The translations under genes and the position numbers were made by a program. A stretch of DNA of 64,000 bases from an uncultured Alphaproteobacteria bacterium. GTDB lineage: Bacteria > Pseudomonadota > Alphaproteobacteria > Micropepsales > Micropepsaceae. The stretch lies in NCBI GenBank assembly GCA_903897605.1, contig CAIUCH010000059.1:53850-117849 (forward strand), given 5' to 3'. The notes below the pieces were generated by a model that was not told where the DNA came from, did not search any database, and saw nothing but the letters and a program-made list of their open reading frames with translations. This document shows positions 1 through 7,175 of this stretch, one piece after another. How positions within the stretch are numbered: the first letter of the stretch is position 1; each line of letters starts with the position of its first letter.

Positions 1-597
1 ATCCTGCCCACGCCCGCGATCGGCGCGGTCGGTCTGCTGAAAGATGTCTCCAAGCTTGCCAGTATCGGCTTCAAGCGCCAAGGCGATGTGATCATCCTGA
101 TCGGTGAAACCAAAGGTCATTTGGGCCAATCGATCTATTTGCGCGAGATCGAAGGCAAGGAGGAAGGCGGCGCGCCGCCGGTGGACCTTGCCGCCGAAAA
201 GAAGCACGGCAATTTCGTGCGCGGCCTGATCGAGCAGGGCCGGGTCGATACCGTTCACGACCTTTCCGATGGCGGCCTGTTGGTCGCGGTCGCGGAAATG
301 GCGCTCAATGGCAATATCGGCGCCGATATCGGCCAGGCTTCGCTGCCCGATGCGATCCCTTTCTTCTTCGGCGAAGACCAGGCCCGCTATCTGATCGCCG
401 CGCCCTTCGCGGAGGCGGAGAAGATTGTGGCGGATGCCAGTGCCGCCCATATTCCGGTAACGGAGCTGGGCAAGACCGGCGGCGACGCCATCAGGATCAA
501 CGACAAGGACCGCGTGACGCTTACAAAGCTTCGCGAAGCGCATGAAGGCTGGTTCCCCCGTTTCATGGGCCGCGAAGAAATCCCCCTGACGAATTGA
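1..597 (+). CDS. purL: Phosphoribosylformylglycinamidine synthase II, C-terminal part (5' end outside window)
   Basis: This is the last 198 codons of PurL, the large FGAM synthase subunit of purine biosynthesis, which converts FGAR to FGAM with ATP and glutamine-derived ammonia. The frame is open from base 1. It begins with ILPTPAIGAVGLL, typical of the second AIRS-type half, and includes VHDLSDGGLLVAVAEMA, the conserved ATP-binding part of the C-terminal AIRS_C domain. The family is about 730 residues, so roughly a quarter is present. The stop at 595-597 lies in the first unit of a short tandem repeat. bolA follows 88 bases later on the same strand, a common alphaproteobacterial order. Identity is secure; the start cannot be seen. 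Confidence 0.95.
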   Translation: MLPTPAIGAVGLLKDVSKLASIGFKRQGDVIILIGETKGHLGQSIYLREIEGKEEGGAPPVDLAAEKKHGNFVRGLIEQGRVDTVHDLSDGGLLVAVAEMALNGNIGADIGQASLPDAIPFFFGEDQARYLIAAPFAEAEKIVADASAAHIPVTELGKTGGDAIRINDKDRVTLTKLREAHEGWFPRFMGREEIPLTN

Positions 598-638
598 TGG
601 GGCAAATTGATGGGCAAATTGATGAGGGCGAATTGAGG
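592..638. repeat. Short imperfect tandem repeat at the purL 3' end
   Basis: Three and a half units of 12-14 bases, each beginning AATTGATG and followed by a G-rich stretch, run from the last purL codons into the spacer. The purL stop TGA lies in the first unit. The pattern suggests local slippage or duplication; no function is evident. Confidence 0.6.
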
Positions 639-685
639 ACGACTTTTTCTAATGTCCTATCGCTTCGCTACTTGAGGACCAAGCC

Positions 686-919
686 ATGGGCATGAAGGCA
701 AGTGAGATCGAGGCTTACATTAAGGAGGCGTTTCCCGACGCCGATATCAAGATTAAGGATCTGGCGGGTGATGACAATCATTTCGCCGCCGTGATTTCCT
801 CTGCCGCCTTCAAGGGCAAGAGCCGTGTCGCCCAGCATCAGATGGTCTATGCCGCGCTCAAGGGTCATATGGGCGGCACCTTGCACGCCCTACAATTGCA
901 GACCACCGCCAAGGACTAG
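686..919 (+). CDS. bolA: BolA family protein
   Basis: A 77-residue BolA/IbaG-type protein. BolA proteins pair with CGFS monothiol glutaredoxins to hold or pass on a [2Fe-2S] cluster, and influence iron regulation and Fe-S trafficking. The fold is compact, with the conserved VAQHQMVYAAL segment containing His51, a residue used as cluster ligand or in partner binding in this family, and a C-terminal GGTLHAL segment. Its expected partner GrxD lies about 1 kb downstream (1922-2257). An Rsm22-like gene sits between them on the other strand. ATG 686 fits the short BolA length; a second ATG at 692 is possible. Confidence 0.9.
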   Translation: MGMKASEIEAYIKEAFPDADIKIKDLAGDDNHFAAVISSAAFKGKSRVAQHQMVYAALKGHMGGTLHALQLQTTAKD

Positions 920-929
920 GCACCACGGT

Positions 930-1856
930 CTAGAACAGGTCGCCCCAATCATTCTTGCGCGCCTGCCGGAATGCATCCTTCTCGCGGCGGGGAACAAATT
1001 GGTCGCGCAGGCCCGGCGCCGCGCACAAGGACAGGGTCATGCCGGGTTTGGTCTCGACCGGCGGCTTGATGATCCGCGCAACCGCGCCCCGTTTCACCGG
1101 CAGGCGCGACACCGCGACATAGGCATAGCGCTCGTCCTCAAACGGCACGCGCGCGCCCTTGGCGATCATGTGATCGCGCGAGCGCGGCAGCCTTTGCGAG
1201 AAGTGACACCAATCGGGCGGATCGAGCGGACATTCCTTGTCATGGGTGCAGGGCGCGGCCACATTCCCGCCTGCTTCGATCAACGCCGCCCGCGCGGCGC
1301 GGATGCGGGCGAACCCCGCCGGCGTGCCGGGCTCGATCAGAACCAGCATGCCGTCCGCCGCTTCCCATAAGCCGCGCGCCGCCCGCGCGGCCTGGCCTTC
1401 GGGCAATTCGGCCAGCACATAGCTGGCCGTCACCAGATCGGCGTTCGGCTTGGCAGCCTCCAGATTGCCGACGATGATCCTGGTGTCCGGCATCAGCTTT
1501 GCCGCCAGGTCGCGGAAAACCGCATTGGGTTCGATCAGGGTGATCGCGCCAAGCGCGGGCCAGATATCGCGCGCCGCCCAGGCGAGGGTGCCCGGACCTG
1601 CCCCGACATCGAGCAGGTTTGCGGGTGAATATTCCGGGAGGACCTCCATCACCCGTTCCAGAACGGCATGGCCCGCGGCATAGGTGGCGGGACAGCGCGT
1701 CACCAGATAGGCCAGCGCATCGGCATGGGTGGCAATACCCGCCGAGGTTCCGCCGCTGCGATAAATGCTGGTTAACTTGGCGGCGCGCTGCTCCAGCTCC
1801 TTGCGCGAAACCCCTTCCAGCAGCATGGCAATTGCGGCATTCCGCGCCGGGGTCAT
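930..1856 (-). CDS. Rsm22/METTL17-like small ribosomal subunit methyltransferase-family protein
   Basis: A 308-residue member of the Rsm22 family (PF09243), related to mitochondrial Rsm22/METTL17, which acts in small-subunit ribosome assembly. A SAM-binding core begins with LLDVGAGPG (residues 81-89). The C-terminal half carries Cys203, Cys209 and Cys217 in a CTHDKECPLDPPDWCHF motif, and Cys278 in LSLCAAPG. Four cysteines in this arrangement match the [4Fe-4S] ligands known from METTL17. The gene is convergent with bolA (10-base gap) and divergent from grxD (65-base gap), both of which encode Fe-S carrier proteins. Family assignment is firm. Whether the bacterial protein methylates rRNA or acts as a cluster-dependent assembly factor is not shown. 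Confidence 0.85.
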   Translation of the reverse strand: MTPARNAAIAMLLEGVSRKELEQRAAKLTSIYRSGGTSAGIATHADALAYLVTRCPATYAAGHAVLERVMEVLPEYSPANLLDVGAGPGTLAWAARDIWPALGAITLIEPNAVFRDLAAKLMPDTRIIVGNLEAAKPNADLVTASYVLAELPEGQAARAARGLWEAADGMLVLIEPGTPAGFARIRAARAALIEAGGNVAAPCTHDKECPLDPPDWCHFSQRLPRSRDHMIAKGARVPFEDERYAYVAVSRLPVKRGAVARIIKPPVETKPGMTLSLCAAPGLRDQFVPRREKDAFRQARKNDWGDLF

Positions 1857-1921
1857 GGCGCCGCCTTGACCCTTGACGGGGTGGTGCTTAGATCATGTCG
1901 GCTTTTCAAAGGGTCCGTCCC

Positions 1922-2257
1922 ATGTCCGATATTCAGGCGCGCATTGCCGAAGATGTGAAGAACAATGACGTGCTGCTCTACATGAAGGGCACGCCGGTGT
2001 TTCCGCAATGCGGATTCTCGTCCATGACGGTGCAGATTCTTTCCCATCTGGGCGTGAAGTTCAAAGCCGTGGACGTTCTGGCCAACCCGGAGATCCGCCA
2101 GGGGATCAAGGAATTCTCCAACTGGCCCACTGTCCCGCAGCTCTATGTGAAGGGCGAATTTGTCGGCGGCGCCGATATTCTGCGCGAGATGTTCGAGGCC
2201 GAAGAACTGGGCCCCTTCCTGGCCGAACGCGGCGTTGCGCTGGAGCCGACAGCTTAG
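1922..2257 (+). CDS. grxD: Monothiol glutaredoxin, Grx4/GrxD family
   Basis: A 111-residue cytosolic monothiol glutaredoxin that binds a [2Fe-2S] cluster with glutathione and delivers it to acceptors, often together with BolA. The CGFS active site is at residues 30-33, after the conserved YMKGTP segment, and WPTVPQLYVKGEFVGG forms the glutathione-binding part. The start at 1922 gives the usual N-terminus (MSDIQARI). An upstream in-frame ATG at 1895 would add nine residues without family support. The downstream spacer begins directly with palindromic repeat copy A. Confidence 0.93.
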   Translation: MSDIQARIAEDVKNNDVLLYMKGTPVFPQCGFSSMTVQILSHLGVKFKAVDVLANPEIRQGIKEFSNWPTVPQLYVKGEFVGGADILREMFEAEELGPFLAERGVALEPTA

Positions 2258-2263
2258 TTTTAA

Positions 2264-2333
2264 TGGTCGCGCGGCCGGACGGAAAACCGATCGCCCGCTG
2301 ACGCAGGCTTTCACTTTTCCTGGCCGTCGCTCC
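2264..2333. repeat. Dispersed palindromic repeat, copy A
   Basis: A GC-rich inverted repeat: GCGCGGCCGGACGGAAAA on the left, TTTTCCTGGCCG-TCGC on the right, and about 25 bases between. The left arm matches copy B at 55027-55078 over 26 bases (TGGTCGCGC through AAAACCG), and the right arm matches apart from one inserted T. The right arm overlaps the last codons and stop of the glutathione transferase gene, so that protein's C-terminal tail is encoded by repeat sequence. The grxD and gst genes converge here, so a terminator role is possible. Confidence 0.75.
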
Positions 2334-2955
2334 GATCGAAATGCCGTGCCCAGACCGGCGCGATGGCCGGCCGTTTTGACACGGCCGCCGCAAGACCGGT
2401 GAGGCGCGGCAGATTTGCTTCCCGCCACTCCGAACCGATGCTCCAGCGCGAAAACATCGCGGCATAGATGTCGAGCAGCGAAAAACCACCCGGCAGCAGG
2501 AACGGCCCCGCCAGCACCCGCTCGATCAACAGCAGGCGTTCACGGATGCGCGAGATCGCGACCTCGCGCAGGGCATCGGCGGCCTCGCCTTCCTGTGCGA
2601 ACCGCGCGGGATAATCGGCGATTTCGACGAAGGGATAGATTTCGCTGGCCATGAAGGCCAGCCAGCGATAGGCGGCGGCGCGGGCCGGCGCGGCCTGCGC
2701 CGGCAGCAATCCGCTCTGGGGAAAATGATCCGCCAGGGTGAGCAGGATGGCCAAGGACTCAGTGACGATCTCGCCTTCCGGCAGGCGCAGTGCCGGAATC
2801 TTGCCGCTGGGATTGAGGCTGAGAAAGCGCGGCGCTTTCTGTTCGCCCCGCTCCAACGAAATCAATTCGAATTCATACGGCGCACCGGCCTCGGCCAGCG
2901 CCGCTTCGGCGGAAAAAGCGCCCGATCCCAGATCGCCGTAAAGCCTGTAGGTCAT
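2311..2955 (-). CDS. Glutathione S-transferase family protein
   Basis: A 214-residue cytosolic GST-type protein. The N-terminal thioredoxin-like domain (about 1-80) opens with MTYRLYGDLGSGAFSAE and contains NPSGKIPALRLPEGEIVTESLAIL, the glutathione-binding region with the cis-proline and the ES motif. The all-helical C-terminal domain follows (about 90-200). Start 2955 is preferred over the ATG at 3000 because it matches the domain start and follows GGGAAGGG. Substrate cannot be deduced. The last residues fall inside palindromic repeat copy A, suggesting the repeat has set the current 3' end. Confidence 0.85.
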   Translation of the reverse strand: MTYRLYGDLGSGAFSAEAALAEAGAPYEFELISLERGEQKAPRFLSLNPSGKIPALRLPEGEIVTESLAILLTLADHFPQSGLLPAQAAPARAAAYRWLAFMASEIYPFVEIADYPARFAQEGEAADALREVAISRIRERLLLIERVLAGPFLLPGGFSLLDIYAAMFSRWSIGSEWREANLPRLTGLAAAVSKRPAIAPVWARHFDRSDGQEK

Positions 2956-2998
2956 GTCTGACCCTTCCCTGTGCACCACCAGACTATCGCGAAGGCGC

Positions 2999-3031
2999 AA
3001 AAGAAAAAGTCCGCAAGCGGTACTTGCGGGC
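2999..3031 (-). terminator. Rho-independent terminator of rpsD
   Basis: Read on the minus strand, 3031 to 3009 forms a 9-bp stem (CCGCAAG/CTTGCGG core plus one G-U pair) with a 5-base loop, followed by a CTTTTTCTTTT tract. It lies 25 bases after the rpsD stop. Confidence 0.8.
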
Positions 3032-3055
3032 TTTGCGTTTTGATCTATCCACGCG

Positions 3056-3673
3056 CTAGCGCGAGTAGAATTCCACGATCAGATGCGGATGCATCTGCAC
3101 CGCATACGGCACGTCTGCCAGCTTGGGGGTGCGCAGCAGCTTGGCGGTCATCTTGCCGTGATCGACTTCGACATAATCGGGGGTGTCGCGCTCGGCGCTC
3201 TTGGAGGCTTCCAGCACCAGCGCCATTTCCTTGGCCTTGGGCGAAAGCTCCAACGTGTCGGTCGCCTTGACCTGGTACGAAGCGATGGTGACGCGGCGGC
3301 CATTCACCCGCACATGGCCATGGCTGACCAGCTGGCGGGCGGCGAACGGTGTCGGCACGAATTTGGAACGATAGACCACGGTGTCGAGACGGGTCTCGAG
3401 CAGACCGATCATGTTCTCGCCGGTATCGCCGGGACGGCGCGAAGCATCGGTGTAATATTTGCGGAACTGCCGCTCGGTGATGTTGCCGTAATAGCCCTTG
3501 AGCTTTTGTTTGGCCTGCAGCTGCGTGCCATAGTCGGAAAGCTTCTTGGCGCGGCGCTGGCCGTGCTGGCCCGGACCGTAGGAGCGCTTGTTGACCGGGC
3601 TTTTCGGGCGGGCCCAGATATTCTCGCCCATGCGGCGGTCAAGTTTGTACTTGGAATTTTGGCGCTTGGTCAT
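3056..3673 (-). CDS. rpsD: 30S ribosomal protein S4
   Basis: Full-length 205-residue S4, a primary 16S rRNA-binding protein that nucleates small-subunit assembly. It starts [23 protein letters not shown] and contains the S4 RNA-binding domain (about 95-155, [11 protein letters not shown] through [12 protein letters not shown]). Start 3673 is chosen because S4 begins here in alphaproteobacteria and a GAAAGAG ribosome site precedes it; the upstream in-frame ATG at 3742 adds an unrelated tail. A single-gene unit with its own terminator. Confidence 0.97.
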   Translation of the reverse strand: MTKRQNSKYKLDRRMGENIWARPKSPVNKRSYGPGQHGQRRAKKLSDYGTQLQAKQKLKGYYGNITERQFRKYYTDASRRPGDTGENMIGLLETRLDTVVYRSKFVPTPFAARQLVSHGHVRVNGRRVTIASYQVKATDTLELSPKAKEMALVLEASKSAERDTPDYVEVDHGKMTAKLLRTPKLADVPYAVQMHPHLIVEFYSR

Positions 3674-3892
3674 CGGTCTCTTTCGGGTTTCGTCGGCCAG
3701 GGATCTGGAAAGGCGGCGCACTATATGCGGCAAGCCCCCCAAGTCAAACGATCACAATCACCGGTTGAGCGTCGCTTTCCTCTCCATGCAAAAACAATGG
3801 CTTAGCGATGCCCGCGCCCGCCTTCGGGCACTGGTGCAGTTTGAAAAATAGCTGTGATTGAAGGGAGGCGGGACCGGGACTAGCATTCCGAT

Positions 3893-4090
3893 ATGGCTAC
3901 GTTTCGTGTTGTCCAAGTCAGTCAGACCAAGGATTTGAAGCCTGGCGAATTTTCGGAAGGATGGGCTGTCGAACGGACGGACCCTGACGAAAAGCCGTAT
4001 ATCGTCAGCCGCCTATATCCAACCGAACAAGCCGCCCAGGCGTGCGCCGAAAAGCGGACGGCACAAGAAATTGATAAGGCCACAGATTAG
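3893..4090 (+). CDS. Small hypothetical protein (65 aa)
   Basis: A 65-residue soluble protein (MATFRVVQVSQTKDLKPG...) with no signal peptide or membrane segment. The middle, VERTDPDEKPYIVSRLYPTEQAAQACAEKR, resembles short unnamed proteins whose C-terminal helix follows a small beta sheet. Family not recognised. It is the first of a run of small genes (3.9-5.2 kb) that also holds transposase-like scraps. Confidence 0.5.
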   Translation: MATFRVVQVSQTKDLKPGEFSEGWAVERTDPDEKPYIVSRLYPTEQAAQACAEKRTAQEIDKATD

Positions 4091-4138
4091 ATGCCCAAAG
4101 GACCCCAAGGCCAGAAGCGCCCCACCGATTTGGCGTAA
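4091..4138 (+). pseudogene. Truncated 15-codon ORF, possible remnant of a small conserved gene
   Basis: ATG 4091 directly follows the previous stop and encodes MPKGPQGQKRPTDLA. The first 12 residues resemble, from memory, the N-terminus of a small conserved alphaproteobacterial protein beginning MPKGxxGxKRPADVIGN. The frame stops just after that point. I read it as the truncated start of such a gene, cut by the decayed element that follows. Confidence 0.35.
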
Positions 4139-4140
4139 TT

Positions 4141-4257
4141 TCACCGGATCAACCAGGCCGCCCGAATATCTCCGCTATGGCAGCACACCTAACGGATCGG
4201 CTTCGGGACATTGGTGATATCGTGAAGCTGATCGAGGAATGGGAGGCAGCAGAATGA
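4141..4257 (+). pseudogene. Decayed transposase 3'-end remnant, copy 1
   Basis: From ATG 4177 a 26-codon frame reads MAAHLTDRLRDIGDIVKLIE then EWEAAE and stops. This resembles the C-terminus of IS1-type transposases (..PAMAAGVTDRLWDIxDIVxLIE..). The preceding bases give the matching residues RINQAARIS in another frame, implying a 1-base loss near 4175. A second, shorter copy follows at 4312-4383. Assignment rests on remembered family patterns. Confidence 0.4.
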
Positions 4258-4311
4258 AGCGAACAGCAAACACTCGCGTCCCATTTTCTGTTTGGCTGCT
4301 TATTGCCGTAT

Positions 4312-4383
4312 TTGGGGCGGCCTTGGAACATTAGCGATATCATGAACCTGGTCGAGCTATGGGAACAAGGTGAAATCCGATGA
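4312..4383 (+). pseudogene. Decayed transposase 3'-end remnant, copy 2
   Basis: In frame with the TGA at 4381-4383, the sequence reads LGRPWNISDIMNLVELWEQG then EIR. It aligns with copy 1 residue for residue across DI-(G/S)-DI and ends at the GFA start codon (ATGA overlap). Nucleotide similarity between the copies (CGGnnTTnGnGACATTnGnGATATC versus CGGCCTTGGAACATTAGCGATATC) shows common origin. Confidence 0.4.
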
Positions 4384-4787
4384 TCGAGGGCGCGTGTCAT
4401 TGCGGCGCTGTCCGCTGGACGTTCGATGTGGCGCCAGATAGTGCCACTACCTGTAACTGCACCATCTGCCGCCGCTATGGCGTGCTCTGGGCTTATGACC
4501 TGCAAGGTGACCGGACCCAGTTTTCCGGTCCCACGCGCACCTATGTCCGAACCACCGATACGCGGTACGAACCCAGCGTCGCCTTTCATTTTTGTGCCGA
4601 TTGCGGCTGCGTTACCCATTACCGAGCCCTCAAAGCGGACTCGGAAGGCCGTATTCGTACCGCCGTCAACCTTCGGATGGCCGAGCCAGGCGTCGTAGTC
4701 CACCTCCCGGTTGTCCACTGGGAAGGCCTGGAGACCTTTACCAGTCTCGGTCAGGACGGACGGTGCGCGGCGGATATGTGGTTTTAG
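4380..4787 (+). CDS. GFA (glutathione-dependent formaldehyde-activating)/CENP-V domain protein
   Basis: A 135-residue GFA-family protein (PF04828). The zinc-binding cysteines are visible: Cys6 and Cys8 (ACHCGAV), Cys25, Cys27 and Cys30 (CNCTIC), and Cys72, Cys75 and Cys77 (CADCGC), the usual two-site arrangement. The name comes from the Paracoccus Gfa protein; most members have no proven reaction and a formaldehyde role should not be assumed. The ATG overlaps the stop of the preceding remnant, so the present 5' context may have been created by that element. No obvious ribosome site other than AACAAGG upstream. Confidence 0.8.
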   Translation: MIEGACHCGAVRWTFDVAPDSATTCNCTICRRYGVLWAYDLQGDRTQFSGPTRTYVRTTDTRYEPSVAFHFCADCGCVTHYRALKADSEGRIRTAVNLRMAEPGVVVHLPVVHWEGLETFTSLGQDGRCAADMWF

Positions 4788-4815
4788 GAAAACGTCCGCA
4801 ACGCGAGGCCAAACC

Positions 4816-4962
4816 ATGCATCATAATGTCCTGTCGATAGGGCGTATTGTGATCCTGGTGCTGATCGCCGTCATTCTGTTCGGCGGCGGCGGGCGCATCT
4901 GGCCCGGCGGCGGCTCGCGGCCCCCTGGCTCCAGATTTAACCCTCGAAAAAAGCGCCTTTGA
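4816..4962 (+). CDS. Small single-pass membrane protein (48 aa)
   Basis: ATG 4816 encodes a 48-residue protein with one hydrophobic helix at about residues 8-23 (IGRIVILVLIAVILFGGGG), followed by a glycine/proline/basic tail ending in RKKRL. It resembles the N-terminal half of TatA-like or other tiny membrane proteins but lacks the amphipathic helix of TatA. Not recognised. Start chosen by the ATG immediately before the helix. Confidence 0.4.
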   Translation: MHHNVLSIGRIVILVLIAVILFGGGGRIWPGGGSRPPGSRFNPRKKRL

Positions 4963-5031
4963 GCGGGATTGCGGACCGGGCGGTTATTCCAAATCAATGT
5001 CAGAGGACTTGTCCGGCGCATATCTTGCGCC

Positions 5032-5214
5032 ATGCTTCTGTACCGCGCCTGTTTTGTCACCCATGCCAACCAGCAGTTCGGCCTCGAATATTTCGAGGCC
5101 CCTGATGACGAAACCGCGATTGATTATGCCCATCGGAATCTCCAATCCCCTTGGGGAAAAGGCCATGAGATTTGGCGGGATGGACACCTGATCTACACGG
5201 ACGTTTACCACTAG
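5032..5214 (+). CDS. Small hypothetical protein (60 aa)
   Basis: From ATG 5032 the product is MLLYRACFVTHANQQFGLEY and so on: 60 residues, acidic and aromatic, with APDDETAIDYAHRNLQSPWGKGHEIWRDGHLIYTDVY at the C-terminus. It looks like a small alpha/beta domain sensing or binding something unknown; similar short proteins are common hypothetical genes in alphaproteobacteria. An in-frame ATG at 4969 would add 21 poorly conserved-looking residues. Confidence 0.45.
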   Translation: MLLYRACFVTHANQQFGLEYFEAPDDETAIDYAHRNLQSPWGKGHEIWRDGHLIYTDVYH

Positions 5215-5251
5215 CCGTGCCGGAAGGAGCCCAGAAACGCCTCGCCTGACT

Positions 5252-7012
5252 TCAGGGCGCGTTTGGCAGCAATCCCGCTTCCACCAGCACCGGCGGATGG
5301 CGATGATGCGTCGCCTGCTCCCAGCCATAGGCGATGCCCATCAGATCGCCGTCCTTCCAGGGCCGTCCGGAGAATTCCAAACCCACCGGCAAGCCGCCCG
5401 GATAAAAACCGCCCGACACCACGATGGAAGGAACGCCCAGCATGTTGACCCAGCCGGTATCCGAATGCGGCCCGCCACTGACCTCGCCATTTTGCGGCAT
5501 GGTCTCGTCCGGCGGCGGCATCTGGATCGCGGGATAGACGTAAGCGTCCAGGTGCAGCCGATCCAAGGTCTCCAGATACATCGCCATGGCGCGGCGGCGG
5601 GGGCCGGAATAATTCGCCTCGGCCTCCGGGTCGCTCTCGATCTTGCGCTGATAGATTATGGTGTCGCCGATATGGGTGTTGGAGTTGCCCTCGCCGATGG
5701 GATTGGAACTGATCGGCACGCCCACCACACGGGCAAAGTCGGCCGCAGAATGATATTGCGCCGGCCCGAAATCGGTCAGGAACTTGTCCATCCCTTCGCG
5801 CACATAGGGATAAGTGGCGATGCGGGTGGCGATGATGGCGAATTCGTCGGGCAGGATAGTGTCGTCGATCACCACCGTGGCGCCGGCGGCGCGCAGCTCC
5901 TCGACATTTTTCAGGAAGGCGGCGCGGGTGCGCTGATCAAGCGGAATGGCCTCGTCTATCGCCCGCCTGCGAGCTTCCAGATCAGGGACCGCGGCGGGCA
6001 CGCCATGGAACGGCGTTCCCGTCCCTTTCAGCATGAAGGCCGGCACACCGAAACGCTTGCCCTTCAAGGAACCGGGCTTGAGATATTGCGAATAAGAACC
6101 GATCTGCGCATCCGCGGGAATATGGTCGATCACCGGATTGAGCGGATCGGGGCCCGCCATCACCGACAGCGCGATCGCCGCGTCGGTCACAGTGCGGGCG
6201 ATCGGGCCGGTATTGTCCAGCATCCAATCGAGCGGCGCGATGCCCGCGATGCTGACCAGCCCCCGGGTCGGGAAGACGCCGATCACCGCGCTGGTGGCGG
6301 CAGGCATGCGGATCGAATTGGCCGTGTCGGTGCCGGTGCCCAAGAGCGCCATGTTCGCGGTCACCGCCGTGACCGTGCCGCCCGACGAGCCGCCCGGCGA
6401 AAAGCGCACGTCATAGGCATTGCCGGTGCGGCCAAACGAGCTTGAGCGGTTGGTGTCGGAATTGGCGAAGTCGGGCATGTTGCTATGCCCGATCAATACG
6501 GCGCCGGCGGCGCGCAGCCTGGCGACAATGGTGGCGTCGCGCGGCGCGATCAGTTCATGGCCGGGAATCGCGAACCCTTCCCAGCCATCGGTGGTCACTT
6601 GTCCGGCGATGCTGGTGTTGGCCTTGATCACCATCGGCACGCCCCAGAGCGGGCCATGCGTGGCCGCGGTGGCTTCGCCATCCTCGCGGGCGGCGACGGC
6701 CAGGGCATCCTTGGCCATCACCGTTTCGACGGCGCGATAGACGCCGTTGTAGCGATCCATACGGGCCAGATACCACTGCACCACCTGGGTGACGGTGTAT
6801 TTGTGCTGGGCATAGTAGCGTTCGAGCTGCGGGATCGTGACCTCCATCAGGTCGCGGTCGATCTGCGACGGCGCCGACGGCTGGGCGAAGGCCGAAGTCG
6901 AAAGCGAGCCAAGCCCGAATACGATCACGAACAGAAAAGTGGATTTTCGCCGGACCAATTGTTTCAGCCCGAATAGACCCACCCGCATCGCGACACGCAC
7001 TGGATTGACCAT
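5252..7012 (-). CDS. Secreted amidase (amidase signature family)
   Basis: A 586-residue amidase-signature hydrolase with a signal peptide (hydrophobic stretch 24-43, cleavage near SAFA-QP). The Ser-cisSer-Lys machinery is visible: Lys130 in MVIKANTS, the SPGGSSGG loop at 205-212, and the probable nucleophile Ser233 in TDTANSIRMPA. The usual sequence before this serine is GGS; here it is ANS, a mild deviation. Such periplasmic amidases hydrolyse amide bonds in peptides or small amides; substrate unknown. Divergent from lepB across a 163-base spacer that must hold both promoters. The first in-frame ATG also allows starts a few codons downstream. Confidence 0.85.
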   Translation of the reverse strand: MVNPVRVAMRVGLFGLKQLVRRKSTFLFVIVFGLGSLSTSAFAQPSAPSQIDRDLMEVTIPQLERYYAQHKYTVTQVVQWYLARMDRYNGVYRAVETVMAKDALAVAAREDGEATAATHGPLWGVPMVIKANTSIAGQVTTDGWEGFAIPGHELIAPRDATIVARLRAAGAVLIGHSNMPDFANSDTNRSSSFGRTGNAYDVRFSPGGSSGGTVTAVTANMALLGTGTDTANSIRMPAATSAVIGVFPTRGLVSIAGIAPLDWMLDNTGPIARTVTDAAIALSVMAGPDPLNPVIDHIPADAQIGSYSQYLKPGSLKGKRFGVPAFMLKGTGTPFHGVPAAVPDLEARRRAIDEAIPLDQRTRAAFLKNVEELRAAGATVVIDDTILPDEFAIIATRIATYPYVREGMDKFLTDFGPAQYHSAADFARVVGVPISSNPIGEGNSNTHIGDTIIYQRKIESDPEAEANYSGPRRRAMAMYLETLDRLHLDAYVYPAIQMPPPDETMPQNGEVSGGPHSDTGWVNMLGVPSIVVSGGFYPGGLPVGLEFSGRPWKDGDLMGIAYGWEQATHHRHPPVLVEAGLLPNAP

Positions 7013-7175
7013 GGCCCCGCCTCATCTGCCCACCCGCTGTTTGTAGCAGATTTGGATGCGGGATGGCTGCACCCGGCGGCTATCCCGCCCGGTAGCTCGG
7101 GCCAGCGGGGGTTTCCAAATTGGATTTAACCTGGGAAGGGGTTGAAAGATAACCATTTGGCCCAAGAATGCGCCT

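Noticed and set aside
4254..4334. A 26-codon hydrophobic ORF between the two transposase scraps
   Set aside because: It lacks a ribosome site and lies wholly within decayed sequence, so it is not listed as a gene.
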